Source: Kineothrix sp. IPX-CK (GTDB taxonomy: Bacteria > Bacillota > Clostridia > Lachnospirales > Lachnospiraceae). From it: a stretch of DNA of 64,000 nt. Positions 35,342 through 45,308 of this stretch are shown one piece after another. The DNA lies in NCBI RefSeq assembly GCF_039134705.1, contig NZ_CP146256.1:124001-188000 (forward strand), written 5' to 3'. Below the pieces are notes generated by a model, which saw nothing but the letters and a program-made list of their open reading frames with translations, was not told the DNA's origin and did no database searches. Position 1 is the first letter of the stretch; every line of letters begins with the position of its first letter. The translations under genes were made by a program, and so were the position numbers.

Positions 35342-36361
35342 ATGATGAAAGCTGCGGTATTTTACGGTAAGAAAGATCTAAGGATAGAAGAAGTGAAAAA
35401 GCCTGTTCCCGGGTATGGAGAGATACTCATCAAGGTGCATGCCTGCGGGGTGTGCGGAACTGATGTACATATTTATGAAGGAGACGAGGGCGCCGCGAAA
35501 AGTCCTGCCGGAACTATCCTGGGACATGAATTTTCCGGTGAAGTGAAGGAAATAGGAAAAGGAGTAAAGAGAATAAAGGCTGGGGACAGGGTATGTGTGG
35601 ATCCCAATAAGCTATGCGGCAAATGCGAATATTGCAGGAATGGTATCGGTCATTTCTGTGAAAACATGATCGGTATCGGAACGACGGTGAACGGGGGATT
35701 CGCAGAATATTGTACGGTACCTGAAGAACAGGCATACATTATTTCCGAGGCGCTTACTTTTGAGGAAGCTGCAATGGCGGAGCCGGTAGCATGCTGTCTG
35801 CATGGAATCGATATGTGTGAGATACATCCAGGGGATACGGTGGCGATATTCGGAATGGGGATGATCGGACTTCTTATGCTGCAGCTTGCGCGCATCAGCG
35901 GAGCGGCGAGGATCATTGCCATAGAGCCCGTAGAGGTCAAGCGTGAACAGGCTCTGAAGCTGGGCGCAGATATTGTAATAGATCCGATAAAGCAGGATAT
36001 AAAGCAAATGCTTTTGGAGAATCAAGTTACCCGCATCCATACGGTAATCGAGTGTGTCGGAAGGATTGACAGCATGAAACAGGCATTGGAGATTGCAGGA
36101 AAGAAATCGGTTATAATGCTGTTCGGACTTACAAGGCCGGAGGAGGAGCTTGCGATCAAACCCTTTGAGCTTTTTAGAAAAGAGATTACATTAAAAGCAT
36201 CTTTCATTAATCCCTACACGCAGCAGCGTGCTATTTCCCTGATAGAATCGGGAAAAATTGATGTCAGATCCATGATCTATAAAAAGCTGTCCTTGGAAGA
36301 ACTGAATATGGTATTGGGAGACGCAGCTATGCGTAGTCAGGGCAAGATCATCATAGGATGA
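35342..36361 (+). CDS. Zinc-dependent medium-chain alcohol/polyol dehydrogenase
   Basis: 339 residues. Catalytic zinc ligands Cys38 (CGVCGTD) and His62-Glu63 (GHEFSG); structural zinc Cys in CGKCEYCRNGIGHFC; NAD(P) fold GMGMIGLLMLQLA. Similar to threonine/sorbitol dehydrogenases, which oxidise sugar alcohols or aldoses. AAGGAG lies 10 bases before ATG 35342; ATG 35345 is also possible. The longer open frame to 35285 would read through the palindrome. Between two GH31 genes and before a sugar-acid-type dehydratase, it may oxidise a released sugar; substrate unknown. Confidence 0.88.
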   Translation: MMKAAVFYGKKDLRIEEVKKPVPGYGEILIKVHACGVCGTDVHIYEGDEGAAKSPAGTILGHEFSGEVKEIGKGVKRIKAGDRVCVDPNKLCGKCEYCRNGIGHFCENMIGIGTTVNGGFAEYCTVPEEQAYIISEALTFEEAAMAEPVACCLHGIDMCEIHPGDTVAIFGMGMIGLLMLQLARISGAARIIAIEPVEVKREQALKLGADIVIDPIKQDIKQMLLENQVTRIHTVIECVGRIDSMKQALEIAGKKSVIMLFGLTRPEEELAIKPFELFRKEITLKASFINPYTQQRAISLIESGKIDVRSMIYKKLSLEELNMVLGDAAMRSQGKIIIG

Positions 36362-36388
36362 TAGGAGAAAACGTTGAATAAAAAACGT

Positions 36389-36404
36389 ATTCAACTGTTG
36401 ATTT
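36389..36404. promoter_or_regulatory. Palindrome TCAACTGTTGA upstream of the second GH31 gene
   Basis: Second copy of the 11-mer at 36391-36401, followed by a GC-rich dyad TGCGCGTT-GT-AACGCGCA (36408-36425). Shared with 35276-35291. Confidence 0.55.
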
Positions 36405-36438
36405 GAGTGCGCGTTGTAACGCGCAGATGGGAATAATT

Positions 36439-38733
36439 ATGAAATTTACAAATGGGTATTGGCGTATCAGGGAAGAGATAGATCCTGTTTATGCCGTTGA
36501 ATATTATGACTGCGAGGTAAAAGACAATAAATTGACCGTATATGCGGCAACCAGGCATATGGGGGATCGAGGTGATACGCTGAATCAGCCGATGCTTACG
36601 GTAACCTTTTCCAGCCCTATGGAAGATGTGATCAAAGTTTCTGCGGTACACTTCAAAGGTGCCTTAAATAAGGGTCCTGATTACGAAGTAAATGAGCAAA
36701 GCGGCGATTTTATTTCCATTTCCGAAACGAAAGAAAAAATTACATATACCTCGGGAAAAACCAGTGCTGTTATTTATAAAACTGCAAACGCCTGGAAGGT
36801 GGAATTCAAAGATGGGAACAGACTTCTTACCGAGAGCAGTTACCGTAACCTCGCTTACATGAAGAATAAAGAAACAAAGCAAAATTACATGGCGGAGCAG
36901 CTCCTTTTGGACGTGGATGAATACGTATACGGCATGGGAGAGCGTTATACACCTTTTATAAAAAACGGGCAGGTTGTAGAAATCTGGAATGAAGACGGAG
37001 GAACGGCTTCTGAACAGACATACAAAAATATTCCCTTTTATATTACAAATAAAGGTTATGGAGTATTCGTAGGACATGCCGGAGATGTTCATTTTGAAGT
37101 AGGCAGTGAAAAGGTAGAAAGAGTACAGTTCAGCGTGCGGACCGAACAGCTGGAATATTATATTTTAAACGGCCATACGCCAAAAGGAACTGTGCAGTTA
37201 TATGCGCAGCTCATGGGAAAGCCGGCGCTTGTGCCTTCTTGGTCTTTTGGGCTGTGGCTGACCACATCTTTTACTACAAACTATGACGAGAAAACGACAA
37301 CGAGTTTTATTCAGGGCATGGCTGACAGAGATATTCCTCTCCACACCTTTCATTTTGACTGCTTTTGGATGAAGGGTTATGAATGGTGTAATTTTGAGTG
37401 GGACAAAGACACCTTCCCGGATCCGGAAGGAATGCTTGGGCGTTATAAAGAAAGAGGACTTCATATCTGCGTATGGATCAACAGCTATATCGGGCAGAAA
37501 TCGGCGCTATTTGATGAGGGGATGGAGCATGGATACTTCGTTAAGAATGCTGACGGATCGGTATGGCAGTGCGACAGATGGCAGGCGGGAATGGCGCTGG
37601 TGGATTTCACTAATCCGCAGGCCTGCAAGTGGTATGAGGATAAGCTGGAGAGACTGATCGATATGGGGGTAGACTGCTTCAAGACGGATTTCGGGGAAAG
37701 GATTCCGGTGACCGGAGTGCAGTATTTCGACGGCTCCGATACGGTGAAGATGCACAATTATTATACCTACCTATATAATAAAGTGGTGTTCGAACTGTTA
37801 GAAAGAAAGCTCGGAAAGGGTAAGGCTCTTGTCTTTGCAAGATCTACGGCAGCAGGAGGACAGAAATACCCTGTCCACTGGGGCGGTGACTGTACGGCTA
37901 CTTACCCCTCCATGGCGGAGGATCTTAGAGGCGGACTGTCCCTGGCGCTTGGAGGCTATGGTTTTTGGAGTCATGACATAGGAGGCTTTGAACAAACGGC
38001 TTCAGCCGATGTGTATAAACGCTGGTGTGCCTTCGGACTGTTAAGTTCCCACAGCAGGCTGCATGGTTCTGATTCCTATCGGGTGCCGTGGCTGTTCGAT
38101 GAGGAAGCATGCGATATCTTAAGAAAGTTTGTGAAGCTGAAATGTTCCCTCATGCCTTATATCTACGCACAAGCAGTAAAAGCACATAAAGAAGGAATTC
38201 CTATGATGCGCCCTATGTTCCTGGAATTTCCGGAGGATTTAACATGCGAGACCTTGGATAAACAGTATATGTTGGGAGATTCCTTGCTGGTAGCTCCTGT
38301 TTTGAAGGAAACAGGAGAAGTTTCTTACTATCTGCCGGAAGGAAAGTGGACTAATTATCTTACCGGAGATGTGAAAGAAGGAGGTAAATGGTATAAGGAA
38401 ATATTTGACTATTTCCACCTTCCGCTAATGGTAAGGGAAAATACCGTTCTGGCGATAGGAAATAATAATGAAAGGCCGGATTACGATTATACGGATGGCA
38501 CCACATTAAAGCTGTTCCAGATTCAGGATGGAGCAAAGATTCATACAATGGTACCTGATATTGACGGCAAGGAAACATTGAAGGTTTCCGTTTCGGCGAA
38601 AAAGGGCAAAATCTCTTTAAGTGTTCTTTATACATTGCAATCCGAGGGAAGAAAGAGCTTCTTTGTGGAAGCGGCAGGCCATCCGGAAGCAAAAGTGACA
38701 ATAACAGAAAACCGGGCGGAAATTGTGCTATAA
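36439..38733 (+). CDS. Alpha-xylosidase, GH31 YicI type
   Basis: 764-residue cytoplasmic enzyme that removes alpha-1,6-xylose from xyloglucan fragments such as isoprimeverose. It aligns with E. coli YicI from the first residues (MKFTNGYW) to the end. Nucleophile Asp417 in KTDFGERIP and acid/base Asp484 in HWGGDCTATY match YicI 416 and 482. GGFEQTASADVYKRW and SHSRLHGSDSYRVPW are typical of the subgroup. I choose the ATG at 36439 because YicI starts there; an ATG four codons earlier is possible. Gene symbol yicI is the E. coli name for the family and is not assigned here. Confidence 0.94.
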   Translation: MKFTNGYWRIREEIDPVYAVEYYDCEVKDNKLTVYAATRHMGDRGDTLNQPMLTVTFSSPMEDVIKVSAVHFKGALNKGPDYEVNEQSGDFISISETKEKITYTSGKTSAVIYKTANAWKVEFKDGNRLLTESSYRNLAYMKNKETKQNYMAEQLLLDVDEYVYGMGERYTPFIKNGQVVEIWNEDGGTASEQTYKNIPFYITNKGYGVFVGHAGDVHFEVGSEKVERVQFSVRTEQLEYYILNGHTPKGTVQLYAQLMGKPALVPSWSFGLWLTTSFTTNYDEKTTTSFIQGMADRDIPLHTFHFDCFWMKGYEWCNFEWDKDTFPDPEGMLGRYKERGLHICVWINSYIGQKSALFDEGMEHGYFVKNADGSVWQCDRWQAGMALVDFTNPQACKWYEDKLERLIDMGVDCFKTDFGERIPVTGVQYFDGSDTVKMHNYYTYLYNKVVFELLERKLGKGKALVFARSTAAGGQKYPVHWGGDCTATYPSMAEDLRGGLSLALGGYGFWSHDIGGFEQTASADVYKRWCAFGLLSSHSRLHGSDSYRVPWLFDEEACDILRKFVKLKCSLMPYIYAQAVKAHKEGIPMMRPMFLEFPEDLTCETLDKQYMLGDSLLVAPVLKETGEVSYYLPEGKWTNYLTGDVKEGGKWYKEIFDYFHLPLMVRENTVLAIGNNNERPDYDYTDGTTLKLFQIQDGAKIHTMVPDIDGKETLKVSVSAKKGKISLSVLYTLQSEGRKSFFVEAAGHPEAKVTITENRAEIVL

Positions 38734-38770
38734 TTGAGAAGAAAAAGCACATAAGGAAGGCGGCTCAGAT

Positions 38771-40492
38771 ATGGAATACGAAAGTCAGAAAATCAGAAAA
38801 TCGGCTCCCGAAATGGATCCTCTTAGAATGGGAATGGGATGGACTGCGGAGGATTTGGAAAAGCCTCAGATTTTGATAGAAAGCACCTTCGGGGACAGTC
38901 ATCCCGGAAGTGCTCATCTGTTCGGCCTCGTGGAAGAAGCGAGAAAGGGTGTGAATGAGACCGGCGGAAAGGCTGCAAGGTATTTCGCCACCGACATCTG
39001 TGACGGTATGGCTCAGGGACACGACGGCATGAATTATTCCCTGCCCTCCAGAGACGCCATCGCCAATCTGATTGAAGTCCATGCCAGAGCCACGGTTTTC
39101 GACGCAGGGGTATTTATCGCAAGCTGCGATAAGGGGGTGCCTGCTCACCTTATGGCAATAGGAAGACTGAATATTCCCTCCATAGTTGTTACCGGAGGCG
39201 TTATGGATGCAGGGCCGGATCTGCTCACACTGGAACAGATCGGTGCTTACAGCGCCAAGTATAAAAGAGGAGAGATATCCGAGGAGGAGCTTACCTACTA
39301 TAAACAGCACGCCTGCCCCTCCTGCGGTGCCTGTTCCTTCATGGGAACGGCCTCTACCATGCAGGTCATGGCGGAAGCGTTAGGACTTATGATTCCCGGA
39401 AGTGCGCTTATGCCAGCAACAGACGCAGATCTTAAGGAAATGGCATATAAGGCAGGAATCCGGGCGGTAGGGTTGGCAGAAGAGGGAAGGAAGGCATCGG
39501 ATATCGTGACGATGAAGTCCTTTGAAAATGCAATAATGGTTCATGCCGCAATATCGGGCTCCAGCAATTCTCTGCTGCATATTCCAGCTATCGCTCATGA
39601 ATTCGGCTATGAGATGGACGCGGACCTGTTCGACAGATTGCATCGCGGAGCACACTATTTGTTAGATATCCGACCCTCAGGGCAATGGCCGGCTCAGTAC
39701 TTTTATTATGCCGGAGGCGTGCCGAGGATAATGGAGGAAATCAAGGACAGACTTCATCTTGATGTAATGACGGTAACAGGGAAAACTCTGGGAGAGAATC
39801 TGGAGGAGTTAAAGCAAAACGGTTTCTATGACAAATGTGAGGAGCATCTTAGCAAGGTGGGCAGAAAGAGAACGGACATCATAAGAGATTTCATCACGCC
39901 CATAGGAACGGACGGTACCATAGCGGTCTTAACGGGAAATCTGGCCCCTGACGGCGCAGTAGTAAAACATTCCGCAGTACCTGAGGAAATGTTCGATGCC
40001 GTGCTTCGTGCAAGACCTTTCGATAGTGAAGAAGAGGCCATAGAAGCGGTGCTCGCACGCAGGATAGTACCGGGAGATGCTGTGATTATCCGCTACGAAG
40101 GGCCGAAAGGCAGCGGCATGCCGGAGATGTTTTACACGACGGAAGCGATAGCCTCCGATGAAAAGCTGGGCAAGACCATTGCACTTATTACGGACGGAAG
40201 ATTTTCCGGTGCCTCCAAGGGACCTGCGATCGGACACGTTTCCCCTGAGGCTGCACAGGGAGGCCCGATCGCATTGGTGGAAGAGAACGACATCATACTG
40301 GTTGATATTCCTGCCAGAAGGTTGGAAATAATAGGAATAGACGGAGTAGAGATGAAAGAAGAGGAAATAAAAAGGGTTCTTGAGAACAGAAGGAGAACGT
40401 GGAAGCAGAAGGCGAAGAAGTCAGACTCCAAAGTACTCGAGTTATTTAAAGAAAAAGCTGTATCACCTATGAAGGGTGGATATATGGAATAA
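38771..40492 (+). CDS. IlvD/Edd-family dehydratase, probable sugar-acid dehydratase
   Basis: 573 residues. Family motifs: CDGMAQGHDGM (77-87), ASCDKG with Cys119, CPSCGACSFMGTASTM with Cys188, and DGRFSGASKGPAIGHVSPEA near the C-terminus. These enzymes dehydrate dihydroxy acids or sugar acids using an iron-sulfur cluster. The opening ESTFGDSHPGSAHL lacks the Cys seen there in many members, so the cluster ligation may differ. The neighbourhood (glycosidases, dehydrogenase, aldehyde dehydrogenase) argues for an aldonic acid such as xylonate over valine synthesis. It has its own strong terminator. Confidence 0.85.
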   Translation: MEYESQKIRKSAPEMDPLRMGMGWTAEDLEKPQILIESTFGDSHPGSAHLFGLVEEARKGVNETGGKAARYFATDICDGMAQGHDGMNYSLPSRDAIANLIEVHARATVFDAGVFIASCDKGVPAHLMAIGRLNIPSIVVTGGVMDAGPDLLTLEQIGAYSAKYKRGEISEEELTYYKQHACPSCGACSFMGTASTMQVMAEALGLMIPGSALMPATDADLKEMAYKAGIRAVGLAEEGRKASDIVTMKSFENAIMVHAAISGSSNSLLHIPAIAHEFGYEMDADLFDRLHRGAHYLLDIRPSGQWPAQYFYYAGGVPRIMEEIKDRLHLDVMTVTGKTLGENLEELKQNGFYDKCEEHLSKVGRKRTDIIRDFITPIGTDGTIAVLTGNLAPDGAVVKHSAVPEEMFDAVLRARPFDSEEEAIEAVLARRIVPGDAVIIRYEGPKGSGMPEMFYTTEAIASDEKLGKTIALITDGRFSGASKGPAIGHVSPEAAQGGPIALVEENDIILVDIPARRLEIIGIDGVEMKEEEIKRVLENRRRTWKQKAKKSDSKVLELFKEKAVSPMKGGYME

Positions 40493-40516
40493 GGGGAAGT
40501 ATGTTGCATAAAAGGA

Positions 40517-40555
40517 GATTAAGCAGGTCGCACAGGGTCTGCTTAATCTTTTTTT
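40517..40555 (+). terminator. Strong terminator after the dehydratase gene
   Basis: GATTAAGCAG (40517-40526), 12-base loop, CTGCTTAATC (40539-40548), then seven Ts. Ends the glycoside operon. Confidence 0.92.
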
Positions 40556-40596
40556 GTTCATTATGTAATATATATCTATGTATTTGGCATAGAAAC

Positions 40597-40605
40597 TGGT
40601 ATAAT
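40597..40605 (+). promoter_or_regulatory. Extended -10 promoter before the DUF2804 gene
   Basis: TGGTATAAT, an extended -10 (TG-N-TATAAT) 21 bases before the ATG; no good -35 is seen. Fits a separate transcript after the terminator. Confidence 0.5.
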
Positions 40606-40626
40606 AATACAAAAAGGGGGGATGTC

Positions 40627-41655
40627 ATGAAAGCAAGAAATCATGAAGTTACAGCGGCACAGAAACTTCTTAGTGCCGACGGCTCCATAGCTGAAAGGGG
40701 CTGGTCCAGACAGCAGCTCCAGACCTATCGCCGCGAGGATATAAAGGCCCCGAAGTTCCGCATAAAAGAATGGGACTATTATCTGGTGATGAACGAAGAC
40801 TATGGTGCCGCCTTTACCGTATCCGATGACGGATATATCGGGTTGCAGTCCGTCTCATTGCTGGATTTTAAGAAGAAGTGGGAGCATACGGAGACCATTT
40901 TAAACTTTCTGCCAATGGGAAGACTGCATATGCCGGCAAGCTCCCGTGAGGGAGACGTACGGTATGAGGATAAACGCCTTAGGATATCTTTTTGCTTGGA
41001 AGAGGAAAAGAGGATCATAGACTGCCTCTTTCATAATTTTTATGAAGGTAGAGATTTCGCGTGTCATATTGAATTAGAACAGCCGGATATGGATACGATA
41101 GCAATAGCTACCCCGTGGAAGGGAAAGAAGAAGGCCTTTTATTATAACCAGAAAATCAACTGCATGCGTGCCAAGGGATGGATGGAATCAGGCGGTGAAA
41201 GATATGAATTTCATCCGGACACCGACTTCGGTACGCTGGATTGGGGACGGGGCGTATGGACTTACAATAATGTATGGTTTTGGGGAAGCGGGAACTGTAA
41301 TTTGGAGGGGCATGCTTTCGGCTTCAATATAGGCTACGGCTTTGGAGATACTGGTTCGGCTTCTGAAAATGTTATATTTTACGATTATAAAGCGCACAAG
41401 CTGGAGGATGTTACCTTTCACATTCCGCAGGACGATTATCTGAAGCCGTGGAAATTCACTTCAAGTGACGACAGGTTCGAGATGGATTTCGTGCCGGTCA
41501 TCGATAGGGCAGCCAAGTTGAATGCACTCATTATTGCCTCCGACCAGCATCAGGTATTCGGGCGCATGTCGGGAAGAGTGGTGTTAGACGATGGCACGGC
41601 GCTTGCTGTGAAGAATATGATGTGCTTTGCGGAAAGGGTTCATAACAGATATTAA
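40627..41655 (+). CDS. DUF2804 family protein
   Basis: 342 residues, no signal peptide or membrane segment. Trp- and Gly-rich beta-type sequence: WDYYLVMNEDYGAAFTVSDDGY, PWKGKKKAFYYNQKINCM, DWGRGVWTYNNVWFWGSG and GFNIGYGFGD. I recognise the DUF2804 family, whose function is unknown to me; some relate it by fold to lipocalin-like or hydroxyneurosporene-synthase-type proteins. GGGGGG precedes the ATG at 40627; the frame is open to 40501 but that region contains the terminator and promoter. It stands alone between two transcription units. Confidence 0.8.
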   Translation: MKARNHEVTAAQKLLSADGSIAERGWSRQQLQTYRREDIKAPKFRIKEWDYYLVMNEDYGAAFTVSDDGYIGLQSVSLLDFKKKWEHTETILNFLPMGRLHMPASSREGDVRYEDKRLRISFCLEEEKRIIDCLFHNFYEGRDFACHIELEQPDMDTIAIATPWKGKKKAFYYNQKINCMRAKGWMESGGERYEFHPDTDFGTLDWGRGVWTYNNVWFWGSGNCNLEGHAFGFNIGYGFGDTGSASENVIFYDYKAHKLEDVTFHIPQDDYLKPWKFTSSDDRFEMDFVPVIDRAAKLNALIIASDQHQVFGRMSGRVVLDDGTALAVKNMMCFAERVHNRY

Positions 41656-41733
41656 GTCATTATATTTAATATATTCTTGACGAGATTAGCAAACATCTGA
41701 ACGAGGGAAAGCTGAGAGGAGCATGGTATAAAA

Positions 41734-43110
41734 ATGAACAGAGATATTAAACAGATAATGAAAATGCAGAGAATGTTTTACGAAACCGGAGTGACGAAGC
41801 AATACAGATTTCGTATAAGAGCGCTTGAAAGGCTTGAGAATGCACTTCAAGAATACGAAGAAGAGCTGAAGCTGGCGCTGAAGGCAGATTTGAATAAATC
41901 TCTTTCCGAAAGCTATATGGCGGAAATAGGATTGACAAAATCGGAGCTTTCCTATGTAAAAAAGAATCTTCACCGGTGGATGGGGCCTAAAAAGGTTCCG
42001 ACTCCTATTGCGCAGTTTCCTGCGGACAGCTTTATCCTGCAGGAGCCTTACGGCATTGCGCTCATCATGGCGCCGTGGAACTACCCCGTTCTCCTTTGCC
42101 TGGAGCCCCTTATCGATGCGATAGCGGCGGGGAACTGCGTAGTGTTAAAGCCCTCTGCCTATGCTCCGGCGGTTTCGTCAGCCTTGAAAAAAATGCTGAA
42201 GGCCATATACCCGGAAAAATTCGTAGCCGTAGTGGAGGGAGGAAGAGAGGAAAACGCAGAGCTTTTAGAGCAGCGGTTCGATTACATTTTCTTTACCGGA
42301 GGAGTGACGGTTGGAAGGATGGTTTTGGAGAAAGCGGCGAAGCATCTGACTCCGGTCACTTTGGAACTGGGAGGAAAAAGCCCTTGCATCGTAGACAAGA
42401 CGGCGAATGTGGAGACGGCGGCAAAAAGAATCGCTTTTGGAAAGATACTGAATGCAGGACAGACCTGTGTGGCTCCTGATTACCTCTTGGTTCATAAGGA
42501 TGTAAAGGAAGAACTGTTAAAAGGTATATGCGCCGAATGGAGAAGGATGCTTGGAGAGGAGCCTCTCGAAAACTCTGATTATCCGAAGATAATCAATCAA
42601 AAGCATTTTGAACGCCTGCTGCATTTGACAGAAGGAGAAAAAATAATAACAGGAGGAACCTATAATGCGGAGACGAGGCAAATTGCTCCCATTTTATTGG
42701 ATGGGGTGACGCTGGACAGCGCTGTTATGAAGGAAGAAATATTCGGTCCGATACTGCCGGTACTCACATTTGAAACGAGGGATGAAATAAAGAAACTTGT
42801 GTTATCCTTTGAAAAGCCTCTGGCATTTTATCTTTTTACTGAAGATAAGGATATGGAGCAATGGGCACTTGGAACGTTTTCTTTCGGGGGTGGATGTATC
42901 AATGATACATTGGTGCATCTGGCTTCCTCCCATCTTCCGTTCGGCGGAGTGGGAGGAAGCGGTATGGGAAGCTATCATGGAAAGGTGGGATTTGAAACCT
43001 TCAGCCATAGTAAAAGTGTGTTGAAAAGTGGTTATCATCCGGACGTACCGTTTCGCTACCATCCGTACTCCGATACGAAAGATAAAGCGATACGGCTGTT
43101 TTTAAAGTGA
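41734..43110 (+). CDS. Aldehyde dehydrogenase (class 3 type)
   Basis: 458 residues, oxidises an aldehyde to acid with NAD(P). Catalytic Cys245 (NAGQTCVAPDY) and Glu211 (LELGGKSP) are present, with the MAPWNYPVLL cofactor segment and SHLPFGGVGGSGMG. The short chain and C-terminal basic/hydrophobic tail are typical of the ALDH3/YwdH group that often handles fatty or aromatic aldehydes. GAGAGGAGC lies upstream. Role uncertain: aldehyde detoxification, or a step after the dehydratase. Confidence 0.92.
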   Translation: MNRDIKQIMKMQRMFYETGVTKQYRFRIRALERLENALQEYEEELKLALKADLNKSLSESYMAEIGLTKSELSYVKKNLHRWMGPKKVPTPIAQFPADSFILQEPYGIALIMAPWNYPVLLCLEPLIDAIAAGNCVVLKPSAYAPAVSSALKKMLKAIYPEKFVAVVEGGREENAELLEQRFDYIFFTGGVTVGRMVLEKAAKHLTPVTLELGGKSPCIVDKTANVETAAKRIAFGKILNAGQTCVAPDYLLVHKDVKEELLKGICAEWRRMLGEEPLENSDYPKIINQKHFERLLHLTEGEKIITGGTYNAETRQIAPILLDGVTLDSAVMKEEIFGPILPVLTFETRDEIKKLVLSFEKPLAFYLFTEDKDMEQWALGTFSFGGGCINDTLVHLASSHLPFGGVGGSGMGSYHGKVGFETFSHSKSVLKSGYHPDVPFRYHPYSDTKDKAIRLFLK

Positions 43111-43132
43111 GGGTTTCATACGATGAAGGAAT

Positions 43133-43150
43133 TATGACAGCAATGTCATA
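43133..43150. promoter_or_regulatory. 7-bp inverted repeat before the chemoreceptor gene
   Basis: TATGACA-GCAA-TGTCATA, in the 74-base gap between the aldehyde dehydrogenase and chemoreceptor genes. Possible operator or weak hairpin; no T run. Confidence 0.35.
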
Positions 43151-43184
43151 GGAAATACTTATGGGATAAAGGAGAGGGATACAT

Positions 43185-44972
43185 ATGAAGCTGAGGAACT
43201 TTAAAGTGAGAACAAAAATGCTCGCATTGGGGTTAATGGTAGTCGTGGCTATGACGGGCATATGCTTCGGCTTTCTTACCAGCATAGGTAAGATAAGCGA
43301 GGCATCACTGGTTCAGATGGAAGAAGTCATGACGACGGATTATGACAGCAAGATCAAAGAGCAGGTAGAAAATGCCATATCTATGCTGGAAGCGGTCTAT
43401 GCCAAATATGAGGCCGGTGAATATACGTTAGAAGAGGCAGAAACCCTGGGCGCTGACCTTCTTAGAGAAATACGCTATGGAGAAAGCGGATATTTCTGGG
43501 CGGATACCTATGAGGGCGATAATGTCGTACTGTTAGGCAATGAGACGGAAGGAACGAATCGAATGGAAACCAAGGACGCCAACGGCTTCCAGATGGTGAA
43601 AGAAATTATTCGTGTAGGGCGGGAGCCGGAGGGCGGATATACCGATTACTATTTTCCGAGAGAGGGAGGCACGGAGGCGTTTCCGAAACGTTCTTACAGT
43701 AAAGCCTTCGAGCCTTTCGGCTGGGTGATCGGAACGGGAAATTATATCGATGATATAAATAAAGCACTGGATGAGACTCAGCAGGAGCAGAAAGCTTTTG
43801 CAACGGAAAGCCTTGCCAGATTGTTTTCCGTTACTGCAGCGGTTCTTGTTGTTGTAGCTTTATTTACCTTTATTATAGCGATGGAAATCATCAAAGCGCT
43901 GAAAACGGCTTTGGCTTATAATGAGGTTTTGGGGGACGGAGACTTTACCGTCACTTTGCCGGACAATTTTCTTGCCAGAAGAGATGATTTCGGTTTGCTG
44001 TCCAGGGTCATGGATAGGATGAAGAACAACCTTAAGGGGTTGATTGTGGAGATCCACGGTGATATCCATGTAATAAAGGAAATGACTTCCAATATCAATG
44101 AAAAGGTATTGGAGGTAAATCAGGAGATGGAGACGGTGTCTGCCACCACGCAGGAACTGGCTGCGAGTATGGAGGAGACTGCAGCCTCCGCACAGGAGAT
44201 TTCCGCAATGTCGCAGGAAATAGAAGCTTCCGCGAAAAATATCGCCGGAAAATCTGAGGATGGAGCGCAAAGAGTGGCAGATATCCGCATGAGAGCTGAG
44301 AAGGCTATGGAGGATACGAAACAGGACCACGAGGCGGCGAGAAAGATAAACAATCGAATGAAAGCCGAACTGGGACAAGCGCTGGAGAATATAAGAGTGG
44401 TGGAGGAAATAAGCGTTTTAACTGATTCTATCATGGGAATTACTTCGCAGACGAATATGCTCGCCCTGAACGCGTCGATAGAGGCTGCAAGGGCAGGTGA
44501 AGCAGGAAAAGGATTTGCTGTGGTCGCTGAGCAGATCCGAGTGCTGGCAGAGCAGTCCAGACAAGCAGTGGCCAATATACAGACGATAACCGGACAGGTC
44601 AAAGAAGCGGTCTCGGCCCTTTCGCTATATGCAAAGCAATTGCTGGATTTCGTATCTACGGATGTTTCAGAGAGCTACAACAGCTTTGAAGAAACGGCGC
44701 AGGCATACGAAGAGGACGCTCAGTTCGTGGACGGCCTGATAACCGAATTCAGTAAAGAAGCGTCACGTTTATTGGATTCCATCACCGGTATTATGGAAGC
44801 TATCGAAGAGGTAGGAAATGCATCGGGCGAAGGAGCCGAAGGAACTACGGATATTGCCGGAAGAGTCAGCTCGGTGGTAATACAGACCGGGCAGATGACG
44901 AAAGCGGTTCAGGAGGCTAATGACAGGGTACAGAAAGTAAACGGTGAAATAAGGAAATTCAAGACAGAATAA
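43185..44972 (+). CDS. Methyl-accepting chemotaxis protein with single Cache domain
   Basis: 595-residue chemoreceptor. TM1 about 13-34, extracellular sCache_2-type sensor about 40-205 ([46 protein letters not shown]), TM2 about 207-230, HAMP, and a long coiled-coil signalling domain whose hairpin tip reads [21 protein letters not shown]. The sCache_2 class often binds small organic acids. It signals through CheA/CheW, not in this window. GGAGAGG is 8 bases upstream. Confidence 0.94.
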   Translation: MKLRNFKVRTKMLALGLMVVVAMTGICFGFLTSIGKISEASLVQMEEVMTTDYDSKIKEQVENAISMLEAVYAKYEAGEYTLEEAETLGADLLREIRYGESGYFWADTYEGDNVVLLGNETEGTNRMETKDANGFQMVKEIIRVGREPEGGYTDYYFPREGGTEAFPKRSYSKAFEPFGWVIGTGNYIDDINKALDETQQEQKAFATESLARLFSVTAAVLVVVALFTFIIAMEIIKALKTALAYNEVLGDGDFTVTLPDNFLARRDDFGLLSRVMDRMKNNLKGLIVEIHGDIHVIKEMTSNINEKVLEVNQEMETVSATTQELAASMEETAASAQEISAMSQEIEASAKNIAGKSEDGAQRVADIRMRAEKAMEDTKQDHEAARKINNRMKAELGQALENIRVVEEISVLTDSIMGITSQTNMLALNASIEAARAGEAGKGFAVVAEQIRVLAEQSRQAVANIQTITGQVKEAVSALSLYAKQLLDFVSTDVSESYNSFEETAQAYEEDAQFVDGLITEFSKEASRLLDSITGIMEAIEEVGNASGEGAEGTTDIAGRVSSVVIQTGQMTKAVQEANDRVQKVNGEIRKFKTE

Positions 44973-44983
44973 GAGGGTGAAGA

Positions 44984-45244
44984 ATGGGAAGAAATGAAGA
45001 ACTCCGAATGACATATTCAGGATTGCTGATGAAGGATGGCGAGAAGATGGTGCGCGTCAGCTTCGAGCGCGGCAAAGGCGCTTATGCGGAGGGCATCGTA
45101 CCGAGAGGGGTAATTGAAAAATCTTCCGGGTTTACGAAAGAAGAAGTCGATATGCTTACTGCCTATTTGCAAGATAATGCTACGGATATCATCAATAGGG
45201 CAAAGGGTGTCAATTTCCTCAACGATTGGATAGGTAAGAAATAG
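44984..45244 (+). CDS. Conserved small protein of unknown function
   Basis: 86 residues, soluble, charged. Reads YSGLLMKDGEKMVRVSFERG, then AEGIVPRGVIEKSSGFTKEE and ends with INRAKGVNFLNDWIGKK. Good coding character and ribosome site (GAGGGTG), 11 bases after the chemoreceptor stop, so the two are probably cotranscribed. I have seen similar short proteins in Lachnospiraceae but know no function. Confidence 0.75.
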   Translation: MGRNEELRMTYSGLLMKDGEKMVRVSFERGKGAYAEGIVPRGVIEKSSGFTKEEVDMLTAYLQDNATDIINRAKGVNFLNDWIGKK

Positions 45245-45308
45245 CCATTAAAGGCTGGAACCGAAGGAGGTTGGCAGTCATAGGAACTTCACTTTTTGAA
45301 TAGAATGA

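Noticed and set aside
35225..36400. Catabolite-repression (cre) sites around the glycoside genes, such as the AAAACGTT string near 36368
   Set aside because: Only a partial match to the cre consensus; I found no convincing site.
38771..40492. Annotation as ilvD of branched-chain amino acid synthesis
   Set aside because: No ilv or leu genes nearby, an altered N-terminal cluster region, and a location in a glycoside-use locus; sugar-acid dehydratase fits better.
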